A DNA stretch of 64,000 nucleotides from Streptomonospora litoralis (lineage in GTDB: Bacteria; Actinomycetota; Actinomycetes; Streptosporangiales; Streptosporangiaceae): the NCBI RefSeq assembly GCF_004323735.1, contig NZ_CP036455.1, positions 1,731,101 to 1,795,100 of the forward strand, given 5' to 3'. Both the position numbers and the translations under genes were made by a program. Below are positions 21,051 to 31,524 of the stretch, piece after piece (the stretch's first letter is position 1; every line of letters begins with the position of its first letter). Under the pieces are notes generated by a model. That model saw only the letters and a list, made by a program, of their open reading frames with translations, did not search any database and had not been told where the DNA came from.

Positions 21051-21142
21051 CTTGTCCCTTGGCTGTGCCGATTTCGTTTGGCCGATAGTGCCATCCGGTG
21101 CCCCGGCAGGCCACCGCGCGAGGGCGGCGTCCCCGGACACGC

Positions 21143-21982
21143 CTAGTCTTGCACCCCGCGTGCCGCGGTGACGAAGTCGATGAGCTCTTCGACGCGGCCG
21201 AGTAGTTCGGGCTCCAGGTCGGCGTACGTGCGTACCGACCCCAGGATGCGCTGCCACGCCTCACCGGTCTCCTCGCGGCTTCCCAGCGCCTTCAGCACCC
21301 CTTCCTTCCACGGGACGCCCCGCGGGACCTCGGGCCAGGCGGAGATGCCCACGACCGACGGCTTGACCGCCTGCCAGATGTCCACGAAGGGGTGGCCGGT
21401 CACCAGCACATCGGGCGAGGCGACCTGTTCGGCGATCCGGCTCTCCTTGGAGCCCGGCACCAGATGGTCCACCAGGACGCCCAACCGCCGCCCCGGCCCC
21501 GGACCGAACTCCGCGACGATCGCCGGCAGGTGGTCGACACCCTCCAGGTACTCCACGACCACGCCCTCCACGCGCAGGTCGTGGCCCCAGATCCGCTCCA
21601 CGAGCTCGGCGTCGTGCACGCCCTCGACGTAGATTCGGCTCTCCCGGGCCACCCGCGAGCGCGCACCCCGCACCGCGATCGAGCCGGAGGCGCTGCGAGT
21701 CGGCCCGGTAGGCGCCGCGGCGGGGCGGACCGCCGTTGTCGGCCGGCCGTCCACGAGGAACGCCGCCGGCTCCAGGTCGAAGACGCGATGGCGGCCGTTC
21801 CGGTCCTCCAGGGTCACCGTCCGCTTGTCCCAGCCGACGACGGCGCCGCAGAACCCTTCGTCGGCCGACTCCAGGACGAGCCCGTGCTCCAGGGCGACCT
21901 CGGCGACGGCGCCCTTGCGCGGCCGCCGCCAGTCGCCTGCCAGGACGTCCTCGCCGTACCTCTTGCCCGAGTCGCTGTGCAC
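21143..21982 (-). CDS. DUF3097-family protein
   Basis: The ~279-residue protein matches the actinobacterial DUF3097 family: [16 protein letters not shown] at the start, a small SH3-like segment ([26 protein letters not shown]), then a Toprim-like domain with [35 protein letters not shown] and [13 protein letters not shown]. The Glu of VEGVHDAE and DHL are the acidic residues one would expect of a Toprim fold, so nucleic-acid processing is possible but unproven. The GTG start at 21982 is tentative; an in-frame ATG at 22051 would overlap the hrcA promoter. Confidence 0.85.
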   Translation of the reverse strand: MHSDSGKRYGEDVLAGDWRRPRKGAVAEVALEHGLVLESADEGFCGAVVGWDKRTVTLEDRNGRHRVFDLEPAAFLVDGRPTTAVRPAAAPTGPTRSASGSIAVRGARSRVARESRIYVEGVHDAELVERIWGHDLRVEGVVVEYLEGVDHLPAIVAEFGPGPGRRLGVLVDHLVPGSKESRIAEQVASPDVLVTGHPFVDIWQAVKPSVVGISAWPEVPRGVPWKEGVLKALGSREETGEAWQRILGSVRTYADLEPELLGRVEELIDFVTAARGVQD

Positions 21983-22067
21983 GGCGGGGATTCTATCGGC
22001 GCCCGGCCGGTGCGCCTCGGCCCGGTGCTCCGTCGGCCCGTTTTCGATCACTCCTTGCGCTACGGCT

Positions 22068-22073
22068 TAGAAT
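22068..22073 (+). promoter_or_regulatory. -10 element of the hrcA-dnaJ promoter
   Basis: TAGAAT matches the vegetative sigma factor consensus and touches the start of the CIRCE operator, so bound HrcA would block RNA polymerase. A clear -35 box is not obvious. Confidence 0.5.
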
Positions 22074-22099
22074 TAGCACTTGGAACCATGGAGTGCCAG
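22073..22099 (+). promoter_or_regulatory. CIRCE operator upstream of hrcA
   Basis: TTAGCACTT, nine spacer bases, then GAGTGCCAG: the left half matches the CIRCE consensus TTAGCACTC in eight of nine positions and the right half matches GAGTGCTAA in seven. The spacing is the canonical nine. The right half runs into the ribosome binding site AGGAGG, so HrcA could in principle affect both transcription start and translation. Confidence 0.85.
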
Positions 22100-22110
22100 G
22101 AGGTGAGAGC

Positions 22111-23124
22111 GTGCTCGACGACCGGAAGCTGGCGGTTCTGCGTGCGATCGTCGAGGATTACGTATCCACGAACGAACCGGTGGGGTCGAAGGCGCTCTCC
22201 GACCGCCACACGTTGGGCGTGTCTCCTGCCACCATCCGCAACGACATGGTCTCGCTGGAGGAAGAGGGCTACATCGCCCAGCCGCACACCAGCGCGGGGC
22301 GCGTTCCGACCGACAAGGGCTACCGGTTGTTCGTCGACCGGCTGTCCACGGTGAAGCCGCTCTCCGGCGCGGAGCGGCGCGCCATCGAGACGTTTCTCGG
22401 CGGGGCGGTCGACCTCGACGAGATCGTGGGGCGCACGGTGCGCCTGCTGGCCCAGCTCACCCGGCAGGTGGCGGTCGTCCAGTACCCGTCGCTCACCCGC
22501 TCCTCGGTGCAGCACGTGGAGTTGGTGCCGCTGGCGCCGCAGCGTGTGATGATGGTGTTGATCACCGACACCGGGCGTGTGGAGCAGCGGGTCATCGACG
22601 GGCTGGAGCCGGTGAACGAGGAGGCCGTCGAAAGCCTGCGCCAGATGCTGAACCGGGCGCTTGTGGGCAAATGGCTCACCGACGTCCCCACCGCCGTCGA
22701 GGACCTCCCCGCCCAGATAGCGCCGGACGATCGCGCCTTGGCGGCGGCCGTGCTGTCGGTGCTCCTGGAGAGTCTCGTCGAGCGGCACGAGGAGAAGATC
22801 GTCCTCGGAGGAACGGCGAATCTCGCCGCGATGGATTTCTCGGCTAGCCTGCGGGAGGTACTGGAGGCTTTGGAAGAAAACGTCGTCCTGCTCCGTTTGC
22901 TCGGGGAGATGGGCGACCCTTCCATGCTGACGGTGCGCATCGGCGCCGAGAACTCTCACGAGGGTCTGCACTCCACATCGATCGTCTCGGCCGGCTACGG
23001 CATCGGCGACCAGCCGTTGGCCAAGATCGGTGTGGTGGGTCCGACCCGGATGGACTATCCAGGAACGATGGGAGCGGTACGCGCTGTGGCTCGGTACCTC
23101 GGACAGATACTTGCGGGGCAGTAA
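22111..23124 (+). CDS. hrcA: Heat-inducible transcription repressor HrcA
   Basis: The 337-residue protein starts with a winged helix ([23 protein letters not shown] and [11 protein letters not shown]) and continues with the HrcA GAF-like dimerisation domain, including [21 protein letters not shown] and the C-terminal [10 protein letters not shown] segment. It represses chaperone genes through the CIRCE element just upstream and is released on heat shock when chaperonin is titrated. The GTG is set by an AGGAGG seven nt upstream. dnaJ begins directly after its stop codon. Confidence 0.97.
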   Translation: MLDDRKLAVLRAIVEDYVSTNEPVGSKALSDRHTLGVSPATIRNDMVSLEEEGYIAQPHTSAGRVPTDKGYRLFVDRLSTVKPLSGAERRAIETFLGGAVDLDEIVGRTVRLLAQLTRQVAVVQYPSLTRSSVQHVELVPLAPQRVMMVLITDTGRVEQRVIDGLEPVNEEAVESLRQMLNRALVGKWLTDVPTAVEDLPAQIAPDDRALAAAVLSVLLESLVERHEEKIVLGGTANLAAMDFSASLREVLEALEENVVLLRLLGEMGDPSMLTVRIGAENSHEGLHSTSIVSAGYGIGDQPLAKIGVVGPTRMDYPGTMGAVRAVARYLGQILAGQ

Positions 23125-24285
23125 GTGGCGAGAGACTACTACGAGATCCTCGGGGTGCGGCGCGACGCATCCCAGGACGAGATCAAGAAGGCGTATCGGC
23201 GGCTCGCCCGCGAACTCCACCCGGACGTCAACCCGGACCCGGCCACCCAGGATCGCTTCAAGGAAGTGACCCAGGCCTACGAGGTCCTATCCGACGACAG
23301 CAAGCGGCGCATGTTCGACATGGGCGCCGACCCCTTCGCTCCTTCCGGCGGCGGCGGCGGCGGTGGCGGCGCGGGCGCCGGCGGATTCGGCGCCTCGGGC
23401 TTCCCCTTCGACGACATCATGAACGCGTTCTTCGGCGGCGGGCAGGCCGGCGCCGGGCGCGGCCCCCGCGACCGGGTGCGGCGCGGACGCAGCATCAAGG
23501 TCCGCATCGAGATGGACCTCTCCGAGACCGCGTTCGGCGTCACCAAGGACGTGACCTTCCCCACGGCCGTGCTGTGCGACACCTGCCAGGGCGAGGGCGC
23601 GGCCAAGGGCAGCCAGCGCCACACCTGCGACATGTGCCAGGGCCGCGGTGAGGTCTCCCAGGTGGCGCGGTCGTTCCTCGGCCAGGTCATGACCACCCGC
23701 CCGTGCCCGCAGTGCTCGGGGCAGGGCACGATCATCACCGACCCCTGCGCGGACTGCGCCGGCGAGGGCCGGGTGCGCGAGAAGGTCACCCGCAAGGTGC
23801 AGATTCCCGCGGGCGTCGAGGACGGCACCCAGATCCAGCTGGCCGGCGAGGGCGAGGTCGGACCCAACGGCGGGCCGCGCGGCGACATCTTCCTGGAGAT
23901 CGTGCAGCGCCCGCACCCGACCTTCGAGCGGCGCGGCGACGACCTGCACTGCACGATAACCGTGCCGATGACCGCCGCCGCGCTGGGCGCCTCGTTCACC
24001 TTCGAGACGCTCGACGGCACCGAGGAGATCGACCTGCGCCCGGGCACCAGTTCGGGACACGTCATCACCCTCTCCGGGCACGGCACCCGGCACCTCGACA
24101 GCAGCGGGCGCGGCGACCTGATGATCCAGGTCGACGTCGAGACTCCCGCGAAGCTGGACGAGGAGCAGGAGGCGCTGCTGCGCAAGTTCGCCGAACTGCG
24201 CGGCGAGGACCAGCCTCCGGGCAAGTTCAGCCCGGGCCACGGCGGCCTGTTCTCCCGGCTGCGCGACGCCTTCAGCGCCCGCTGA
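23125..24285 (+). CDS. dnaJ: Chaperone protein DnaJ
   Basis: The 386-residue co-chaperone has all type I DnaJ parts: J domain (residues 1-65) with the HPD triad in ELHPDVNPD, a Gly/Phe-rich linker with a run of nine or more glycines, a zinc-binding region with four CxxCxG repeats ([32 protein letters not shown]), and the C-terminal substrate domains. It stimulates DnaK. The GTG start immediately follows the hrcA stop with no gap, so it is translated by coupling and shares CIRCE control; no dnaK or grpE is adjacent, which fits the second dnaJ copy of actinobacteria. Confidence 0.97.
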   Translation: MARDYYEILGVRRDASQDEIKKAYRRLARELHPDVNPDPATQDRFKEVTQAYEVLSDDSKRRMFDMGADPFAPSGGGGGGGGAGAGGFGASGFPFDDIMNAFFGGGQAGAGRGPRDRVRRGRSIKVRIEMDLSETAFGVTKDVTFPTAVLCDTCQGEGAAKGSQRHTCDMCQGRGEVSQVARSFLGQVMTTRPCPQCSGQGTIITDPCADCAGEGRVREKVTRKVQIPAGVEDGTQIQLAGEGEVGPNGGPRGDIFLEIVQRPHPTFERRGDDLHCTITVPMTAAALGASFTFETLDGTEEIDLRPGTSSGHVITLSGHGTRHLDSSGRGDLMIQVDVETPAKLDEEQEALLRKFAELRGEDQPPGKFSPGHGGLFSRLRDAFSAR

Positions 24286-24312
24286 GGCGGCGGGCCCCGG
24301 CAGCTGCTTTCC

Positions 24313-24351
24313 GGCGCCGCCGCGACCGCCTCCGAGCGGTCCGGCGGCGCC
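24313..24351 (+). terminator. Hairpin after dnaJ
   Basis: Arms GGCGCCGCCGCGACCGC and GCGGTCCGGCGGCGCC pair with one bulged base, followed by TTCTTG. It lies 28 bp after the dnaJ stop and may reduce read-through into rsmE. Confidence 0.55.
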
Positions 24352-24445
24352 TTCTTGCGCCGCGCGCATCCGTGGGCGCGGGAGCGCACCCGTGCCCGAC
24401 GGCTGTGCCGCCTCCGGGGCGCTCGGCCATGGAATCGAGGTATGC

Positions 24446-25234
24446 GTGACAGCTCCGGTCTTCCTGAGCGAGCCGGGCGAGCTCGACGGCACCACCGCGG
24501 TGCTGACCGGCGCCGAGGGCAGGCACGCGGCGGCCGTGCGGCGCATGGCCGTGGGCGAGACCGTGCACCTGGTCGACGGAGCCGGCACCCGCGCGCGCTG
24601 CCGGGTGGTCGAGGTCGGCAAAGAACGCGTCGTGTGCGCCGTGGAAGAGCGCGGCACCGACCCGCAGCCGAGCCCGCCGCTGACCGTCGTGCAGGCGCTG
24701 CCCAAGGGCGACCGCGGCGAACTGGCGGTCGAGGTCATGACGGAGGCCGGCGTCGACCGCATCGTGCCCTGGGCGGCCGAGCGGTGCATCACACGCTGGA
24801 AGCCCGAACGCGCGGCCAAGTCGCTCGGCAAGTGGCGTTCGACGGCGCGGGAGGCCGCCAAGCAGTCCCGGCGCAGCCGGATCCCCGAAGTCGCCGACCT
24901 GGCCGGGATCGGGGACGTGTGCGCACGGATCGCGTCGGCCCGAGTGGGCATCGTGCTGCACGAGGAGGCCGACAGTCGGCTCTCGCAGCTGCCGCTGCCC
25001 GTTGGGAGCGCCGCTGCCGCGGGGGATCCGCCTCGGGCCGAGGACGCCCCCGCGGCCGTCCCGGACGGGATCGTCGTCGTGGTTGGTCCGGAAGGCGGTT
25101 TCGCCGAGAGCGAACTGCGGGCTCTGGACGCGGCGGGCGCGGTGCGTGCGCTGCTGGGGTCGACCGTGCTGCGCACCTCCACCGCGGGAGTGGCCGCGCT
25201 GGCGGTGCTCCAGGCACGCTGCGGGCGATGGTGA
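24446..25234 (+). CDS. rsmE: 16S rRNA m3U1498 methyltransferase RsmE
   Basis: The 262-residue protein is a SPOUT methyltransferase: an N-terminal PUA-like domain (APVFLSEPG, LTGAEGRHAAAVRRMAVGE), then KGDRGELAVEVMTEAGVDRIVPWAAERC, and the knotted C-terminal domain with VVVVGPEGGFAESE and LLGSTVLRTSTAGVAAL that binds S-adenosylmethionine. It methylates U1498 of 16S rRNA. An insertion of about 25 Ala/Gly/Pro-rich residues sits before the last strand. The GTG at 24446 has GAGG upstream and starts at the normal family position; rsmE directly after dnaJ is usual in actinobacteria. Confidence 0.95.
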   Translation: MTAPVFLSEPGELDGTTAVLTGAEGRHAAAVRRMAVGETVHLVDGAGTRARCRVVEVGKERVVCAVEERGTDPQPSPPLTVVQALPKGDRGELAVEVMTEAGVDRIVPWAAERCITRWKPERAAKSLGKWRSTAREAAKQSRRSRIPEVADLAGIGDVCARIASARVGIVLHEEADSRLSQLPLPVGSAAAAGDPPRAEDAPAAVPDGIVVVVGPEGGFAESELRALDAAGAVRALLGSTVLRTSTAGVAALAVLQARCGRW

Positions 25235-25320
25235 GCAGCCTCTCCCGGGAGAGCGCCGACGCGGCGCCGAACCGGAGCGGGCGCCGCGCTCCTAGGGGGT
25301 CGGCGGATCCCGAAGACGGC

Positions 25321-25371
25321 GGACGCGGTCGGGGCGGTGCTCTACTCGTGAGCTCCGCCCCGACCGCGTCC
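25321..25371. terminator. Convergent terminator between rsmE and the sigma-partner gene
   Basis: Perfect 17-nt arms (25321-25337, 25355-25371) with a 17-nt loop, in the 150-bp gap between two genes whose 3' ends face each other. Confidence 0.8.
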
Positions 25372-25387
25372 GCGTGCCGTTCGCGGC

Positions 25388-26143
25388 TCAGTCGGTTTCG
25401 AGCACCGGGTCGCTGCCGATCGTGCCCGAGGAGCCGTTCTCCGGACCCGTGGTGGGTGGCGTGGTGCCGTCGGCGCCCTGGTCGCCGTCGCCGGGCGGCG
25501 GGGTGGAGCCGCCGGTGGAACCGTCGCCGGGATCGGACTGCGAGGGCTCCTCGGTCGGAACCGTGGGCTCGTCGGTGGACTCGCACTCGGAGTCCGGCGC
25601 GCCGGGCTTACCGCCGGGCCTGGCCTGGGTCGTGCCCGGCGAAGGGCTGGGTGCCGGGGTGGGCGGCGGAGCGGAGCCGGCGCAGTGCTGGGTGGTGCCG
25701 AAGGGAGCCGCACTGCCGCCCGTGGACTCGGGCTCGGGCGGACGCCGGGTGGGCTCCGCGCCCCCGCTGGGGCGGTCGGCCGGGTCCGGCTCGGGTTCGG
25801 CCTTGCCGGAGACGTCGTCCTCGTCCTGGCCGGGACCGCCCTCGCCGCGCTCGGGCGCGGGCTCGTGCTCCTCGGCGGGGGTGGTCAGCGACTGCGGCAG
25901 GATCTGGTCGCGGACCTGCGGCGTGCCCAGAAGCACCGACCCCGCGATCACCGCCGCGGCGCCCACCGCCAGCGAGGGCCGCAGCCACGAGGCGTTGAGC
26001 AGAGCGGAGAACCAGTTGCTCCCGCGCTGCGTGCGCGACCGGATCGCGTTCAGCGCCTCGGGAGAGGGGTCGACGGAGTCGGCTTCGGCGCGCAGTAGGG
26101 CGCGAAGCCGCTCTTCGAAGGCGTCGTCGGGTGGTTCGGTCAT
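25388..26143 (-). CDS. Membrane protein coupled to an ECF sigma factor (possible anti-sigma factor)
   Basis: The 251-residue protein has a ~55-residue cytoplasmic part (MTEPPDDAFEERLRALLRAE...), one membrane helix (LAVGAAAVIAGSVLLG) and a ~165-residue outer part rich in Pro, Ser, Thr, Glu and Gly. Its ATG overlaps the stop of the sigma factor gene by ATGA, a strong sign of coupled expression. The order sigma then membrane protein is that of ECF sigma/anti-sigma pairs, but no HxxxCxxC zinc motif is visible, so the anti-sigma role rests on context and topology only. Confidence 0.65.
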   Translation of the reverse strand: MTEPPDDAFEERLRALLRAEADSVDPSPEALNAIRSRTQRGSNWFSALLNASWLRPSLAVGAAAVIAGSVLLGTPQVRDQILPQSLTTPAEEHEPAPERGEGGPGQDEDDVSGKAEPEPDPADRPSGGAEPTRRPPEPESTGGSAAPFGTTQHCAGSAPPPTPAPSPSPGTTQARPGGKPGAPDSECESTDEPTVPTEEPSQSDPGDGSTGGSTPPPGDGDQGADGTTPPTTGPENGSSGTIGSDPVLETD

Positions 26144-26727
26144 GTCGTGTGCTCCAGAACCGAGCGGAGCGCGGCTATCCCCCGTGCGGTGTGACTCTTG
26201 ACTGCGCCGCGGCTGATGCCCATCGCGTCGGCGATCTGCGCCTCGGACAGGTCGCCGTAATACCGGAGCACGATCGCCTCACGCTGGCGGGTGGGCAGGT
26301 CGCGCAGGGCCTCGATGACGGCCGCTCGCTCCAGTTCGCCCATCGCGCCCTGCTCGGCGCTGGGTGCGTCGGGAAGGGCCTTGGGCGCGTGCTTTTCTAC
26401 CACGGCCCGGTGCCGAAGCACAGAGCGGGCGCGGTTGACTACCGACTGCCGCAGGTAGGACAGCGCCTTGTTGGGGTCGCGCAGCCGGCGCCAGGCGCCG
26501 TGCATGGCGACGAAGGCGTCCTGCACGACCTCTTCGGCCGTGGCGGAGTCGCGGACGAGCAGGGTGGCCAGCCGGACCAGCGGGCGGTACTGCGTGCTGT
26601 AGAGCTGGGTGACGGCCTGGTCGGCGTCCCAATCGACCGAGACCGACGCCGCCGGGGCCCCTGCGACCATAGTTTCAGTCACGTCGGTTTGACGCGCGCC
26701 CTTGTCGCCGGGTTTACGAAAGGGCAT
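26140..26727 (-). CDS. ECF-type RNA polymerase sigma factor (SigE family)
   Basis: The 195-residue protein has sigma region 2 (YRPLVRLATLLVRDSATAEEVVQDAFVAMH, with the -10 recognition helix around ALSYLRQSVVNRARS) and region 4 (LPTRQREAIVLRYYGDLSEAQIADAMGISRGAVKSHTARGI) as expected for a SigE-type extracytoplasmic function sigma factor. It would direct transcription of a small stress or surface regulon. The start is set at MPFRKPGDKG; a later start at MVAGAP is possible. The downstream membrane protein overlaps its stop and is the likely controller. Confidence 0.9.
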   Translation of the reverse strand: MPFRKPGDKGARQTDVTETMVAGAPAASVSVDWDADQAVTQLYSTQYRPLVRLATLLVRDSATAEEVVQDAFVAMHGAWRRLRDPNKALSYLRQSVVNRARSVLRHRAVVEKHAPKALPDAPSAEQGAMGELERAAVIEALRDLPTRQREAIVLRYYGDLSEAQIADAMGISRGAVKSHTARGIAALRSVLEHTT

Positions 26728-27204
26728 ACCTGTACTTCTCGTTCCGCCTCGTCGTCGCCGAAATCCTGCGGCATCCGCCAACAACCGCATGCCGTCCCCG
26801 GCGCGCGGCACACCCGCGCCCCGCCGCCCGAATGCCTCTGGCGGAGTGCCGACAGTACAGGACGGCGCGGCCGAAGTTACGCAAAGCAACAGAATAGCCC
26901 GAGACTCGGCGGAACGGACGCGGCGGCGGGGACAAGCCCGGGGGAGCGGGCCGGTGGGGAGGCCTCATGCGGAACACCACCTGCTGAGGGGAAGACGGCA
27001 CGAGGCTCACCGTAGGAGATGGCGCATGCGCTTGGCAGCCGGACGGTCGAACAGAGGCGGGCTTCACGCACCGAGCCGTCGATCGGGCAGGTGCGCCCGG
27101 CATCCGCGCGGCACCATGCGCCACTGGGGCATCATGGGAAGGATCCGCGGGGCGACTCGCTGCCCGCGGGACCGCAACGACAACGGAGACGGAGGGGCCC
27201 GACG
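26728..27204. other. Divergent intergenic interval of 477 bp
   Basis: It separates the sigma factor and HIT protein genes, which are transcribed away from each other. AT-richer stretches (around 26870-26900) may contain the sigma gene promoter. I see no repeat, hairpin or credible small gene. Confidence 0.5.
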
Positions 27205-27561
27205 GTGACCACGAGCGAGCCCGACTGCCTGTTCTGCAAGATCGTCGCGGGCGGCGTGCCCGCCGAGATCGTCCGAGAGGGCGAGCGCGTGCTGGCCTTC
27301 CGCGACATCAACCCGCAGGCGCCCACGCACGTGCTGGTCATTCCGCGCGAGCACTACCCCGACGCGGCATCGGCCGCCCGCGCCGGAACGGGCCTGCTGG
27401 ACGAGATCGCCGCCGAGGCCCACGCCATCGCCGAGGCCGAGGACATCGCCTCCACCGGCTACCGCCTCGTCTTCAACACGGGCTCGGGCGCCGGGCAGAC
27501 GGTGTTCCACCTGCACTGCCACCTGCTGGGCGGACGGGGCATGGAGTGGCCCCCCGGCTAG
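27205..27561 (+). CDS. HIT-family nucleotide-binding protein
   Basis: The 118-residue protein has the HIT fold: DCLFCKIVAGGVPAEIV near the N-terminus, FRDINPQAPTHVLVIPREHY, and the catalytic histidine triad in HLHCHLLGG. Such proteins hydrolyse purine nucleoside phosphoramidates or related dinucleotides in the cytoplasm. Length is typical. The GTG at 27205 has GGAGGGG at 9-10 nt upstream. It precedes phoH as in other actinobacteria, though a 360-bp gap suggests separate transcription. Confidence 0.93.
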   Translation: MTTSEPDCLFCKIVAGGVPAEIVREGERVLAFRDINPQAPTHVLVIPREHYPDAASAARAGTGLLDEIAAEAHAIAEAEDIASTGYRLVFNTGSGAGQTVFHLHCHLLGGRGMEWPPG

Positions 27562-27620
27562 CGACAAGCCCCTCCGGCAACCGTCCGGCTAGCCGGCAAG
27601 CCAGCTAGCCAGCTAGAAAC

Positions 27621-27740
27621 CGGGCGCGGAGCGCTTCCGTTAGGGGCGGTGGGGGGTGACGGTGCGGGCCGGGCGCGGAGCGCCTCCGTTGGGGGTGGTG
27701 GGGGGTGACGGGCGGGCGCGGAGCGGCTCCGCCAGGGCCC
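27621..27740. repeat. Short tandem repeat between the HIT gene and phoH
   Basis: A unit beginning CGGGCGCGGAGCGC and including CTCCGTT and GGTGGGGGGTGACGG is present at 27621-27669 and 27670-27712, and a third copy breaks off after about 20 bp. Just upstream, 27590-27616 is rich in GCTAGC/CCAGCTAG repeats. The role is unknown; replication slippage is the likely origin. Confidence 0.7.
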
Positions 27741-27922
27741 GGACAACGGGCGGGAAATCGCTCGGGAGTGCTGCGGCGGCGTTGGTAGACTCGAAATCGA
27801 CGACAGAGTTCGCTTTCGATCACTGCGGCCACGGTGATCACGTCCCCGATACGGGGCCGCGCGACAGGCGAACCGACTCCAGATCGCGAGAGGCAGGGGC
27901 GAGACGGCCGCAAGGCCACATC

Positions 27923-28969
<1,047 letters not shown>

Positions 28970-29067
28970 CGGCGGCCGTGGGCGCCGTCACCCGCGCGCA
29001 GCGCCGGGGCGCAGGTGCCCGCGTTCCGCCGCTCCCTACCGAGCACGAGATGAAGGCGCACTGAGCA

Positions 29068-29565
29068 ATGAGTATCGACGTCGCGAACGAGTCCGGCGTC
29101 CCCGCCGACGAGGAACGCCTGTCGCGGCTGGCCCGCTACGTCCTCGACGCCATGCGGATCCACCCGCTGGCGGAGTTGTCCGTGGTGCTGGTCGACGAGG
29201 AGCCCATGACAGAGCTGCACGTGCGCTGGATGGATGAGCCCGGGCCCACCGACGTGCTGTCCTTCCCGATGGACGAGCTCCGACCCGGCGGCCAGGACCG
29301 CCCCTCCGAGCCCGGTGTGCTGGGCGATGTGATCCTCTGTCCGCAGGTCGCCGCCCGCCAGGCCGACAAGGCGGGCCACAGCGCCCAGGAGGAGATCGAC
29401 ATGCTGTGCACGCACGGCATCCTCCACCTGCTGGGCTACGACCACGCCGAGCCCGACGAGCACAAGGAGATGTTCGGGCTGCAGGGGGAGCTGCTCGCGG
29501 GCTGGCGTGCCGATGAGGGCGCGTCCGGCGGCCGGGCGCAGGAGAGAGAAGACAGCGCCCGATGA
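29068..29565 (+). CDS. ybeY: Endoribonuclease YbeY, rRNA maturation factor
   Basis: The 165-residue metalloprotein has the zinc motif [11 protein letters not shown] (residues 113-123), preceded by DVLSFPMDE and LGDVILC, all diagnostic of YbeY. It takes part in 16S rRNA 3'-end maturation and ribosome quality control. Its last codons overlap the start of the CBS-domain protein gene (ATGA), so the two are translationally coupled. phoH lies just upstream. Confidence 0.96.
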   Translation: MSIDVANESGVPADEERLSRLARYVLDAMRIHPLAELSVVLVDEEPMTELHVRWMDEPGPTDVLSFPMDELRPGGQDRPSEPGVLGDVILCPQVAARQADKAGHSAQEEIDMLCTHGILHLLGYDHAEPDEHKEMFGLQGELLAGWRADEGASGGRAQEREDSAR

Positions 29566-30950
29566 TCCCCGGTTTGCCGGGGACGGGATCCGCCGCGGTC
29601 CCGGGCCACGTGGACCTCGCCGCGGCGGTTGCGGGTCAGAGCGGCCCGGCCCCGGTCGTCGCCCTGCCCGCTGCGGTGCTCTTCGCCGCGGCCGCGGCGT
29701 TCTTCGTCAGCGCGGAGGTGGCCGTCACCCGGACCGCGGGCATGGAGGCCGAGGCCCCCGACGACGACAGCGCAGGCGCGCGGCGGCTGCGCGCCGTGCT
29801 GGCCGACCCCACCGAACATCTGAACGCCGTGCTGCTGCTGCGCGTGGCCTGCGAAGTGGTGGCCGCGGTCGCTCTCACGCTGGGCTTCGCCGGCTGGCTG
29901 GGGCCCGGGTGGGCGGCAGCGGGGTGTGCGGTCGTGCTCATGACCGTCGCCGACTACGTCCTCGTCGGCGTCACCCCGCGCATCCTGGGCCGTCAGTTCG
30001 CTCCGTCGGTGGCGTCGGCGAGCGTCACCGCGCTGGCACCGCTGTCCCCGGTGCTCGGTCCGGTCTCGCGCCTGCTGGTCCGGTCGGGCCGCGCGCTCAC
30101 GCCGCGCAATATCGGCGACCGCAGCGGCCCGTTCACCAGCGAGAGCGAGCTGCGCCGCCTGGTCGATCTGGCCGAGCGCGGCCACGTCATCGACGCCGAC
30201 GAGCGGCAGATGATCCACTCGGTGTTCAAGCTCGACGACACATCGGTGCGCGAGGTGATGGTGCCGCGCACCGACATCGTCTTCGTCGAGCGCGACGCTT
30301 CGCTCGACGACGCGCTCTCGCTGGCGCTGCGCAGCGGCTTCTCCCGCATCCCGGTCCTGGGCGAGGACGAGGACGACGTGGTCGGCATCGTGTACCTCAA
30401 GGACGTCGTCGCCCGGATCCGGCGGGAGTGGGCGCGCGGCGGGGCCGCGGACGAGGCCGCGGAGAAGACCGAGACCGTGGGTGAGGTGATGCGCGCCGCC
30501 TCCTACGTGCCCGACTCCAAGCCGATCGACGAGCTGCTGCGGGACATGCAGCAGCGCCGCATCCACGTGGCGGTGGTGATCGACGAGTACGGCGGGACCG
30601 CCGGGCTGGTCACGATCGAGGACATCGTCGAGGAGATCGTCGGCGAGATCACCGACGAGTACGACGACGAGGTCCCGCCCATCGAGCGCCTGGACGAGCA
30701 CCGTGCCCGCGTCACCGCCCGGCTGCCGCTGGGCGAGTTGTCCGAGCTGTTCGGCACCGAGTTGGACGCACCCGATGTGGAGACGGTCGGCGGGCTGCTG
30801 GCCTACGCTCTGGGACGGGTGCCCATCACCGGCTCCGAGGCCGTCTACGCTGGATTGCGGCTGACCGCCGAGGACACGGTTGGACGCCGCAACCAGACCG
30901 CCACTGTGCTGGTGGAGGAGCTGGAACCGGCCCAGGCCGAGGAGACGTGA
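29562..30950 (+). CDS. CNNM/CBS-domain membrane protein (CorC/HlyC family)
   Basis: The 462-residue protein has an N-terminal membrane region of three to four helices (DUF21/CNNM), a central CBS pair with [35 protein letters not shown] and [29 protein letters not shown], and a C-terminal CorC/HlyC domain ending in [10 protein letters not shown]. Members transport or sense magnesium or cobalt; the old name hemolysin is misleading. ATGA overlap with ybeY and position before era follow the conserved phoH-ybeY-CBS-era order. Confidence 0.92.
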   Translation: MIPGLPGTGSAAVPGHVDLAAAVAGQSGPAPVVALPAAVLFAAAAAFFVSAEVAVTRTAGMEAEAPDDDSAGARRLRAVLADPTEHLNAVLLLRVACEVVAAVALTLGFAGWLGPGWAAAGCAVVLMTVADYVLVGVTPRILGRQFAPSVASASVTALAPLSPVLGPVSRLLVRSGRALTPRNIGDRSGPFTSESELRRLVDLAERGHVIDADERQMIHSVFKLDDTSVREVMVPRTDIVFVERDASLDDALSLALRSGFSRIPVLGEDEDDVVGIVYLKDVVARIRREWARGGAADEAAEKTETVGEVMRAASYVPDSKPIDELLRDMQQRRIHVAVVIDEYGGTAGLVTIEDIVEEIVGEITDEYDDEVPPIERLDEHRARVTARLPLGELSELFGTELDAPDVETVGGLLAYALGRVPITGSEAVYAGLRLTAEDTVGRRNQTATVLVEELEPAQAEET

Positions 30951-31110
30951 GGCCCTCCGGAGGGGCGCTCGGCCCGCGCCGGCCGGGCCGAAGCACCCGC
31001 TTCCGCGCTTCTACCGCCGCCCCTGTGCGTCCCGGCACCGGGGCGGCGGGCGGGGCAGCCGAACCTGCGCCGCCCACACCGACGAGCTTGCAGCGAGGAG
31101 AGTGCAGACC

Positions 31111-31464
31111 GTGACCGAGACCGCCGCGCCCGAAGGGATCGATCCCGAGGACGAGAAGCTGATCACCCTTGCGCGCGCCTCCCGCGCCCGCACCGGCGCC
31201 GCCGAGGGCGCCGCCGTGCGCGACGAGACCGGCCGCACCTACACGGCGGCCACGGTCGCGCTGCCGTCGTTGCAGCTCACTGCGCTACAGGCGGCGGTTG
31301 CGGCGGCCGTCTCCAGCGAGGCCGAGGCACTGGAGGCCGCGGCGGTCGTCACCACGGCCGCCGATGCGGCGGCGGCCGACCGCGGGGTGGCGGCCGACAT
31401 GAAGACCCCGCTGGTGGTGCTGGCCGCGCCCGACGGCACACCCACCGCAGCCCTGCGCTCCTGA
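31111..31464 (+). CDS. Cytidine deaminase-like protein lacking zinc ligands
   Basis: The 117-residue product has the size and strand order of the small cytidine-deaminase-like proteins found between the CBS protein and era in actinobacteria (ARASRARTGAAEGAAVRDETGRTY, VALPSLQLTALQAAVAAAV). The HAE and PCxxC zinc-binding motifs of active deaminases are both absent, so it is unlikely to deaminate cytidine. A GAGGAG stands ~10 nt before the GTG at 31111; a GTG at 31102 is too close to it. Confidence 0.7.
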   Translation: MTETAAPEGIDPEDEKLITLARASRARTGAAEGAAVRDETGRTYTAATVALPSLQLTALQAAVAAAVSSEAEALEAAAVVTTAADAAAADRGVAADMKTPLVVLAAPDGTPTAALRS

Positions 31465-31524
31465 GCGGGCGCGCCCGACCCCGCGCCGGTGGCGTCCGCC
31501 GCGGGAGCAGACGAGACTGGAGAG

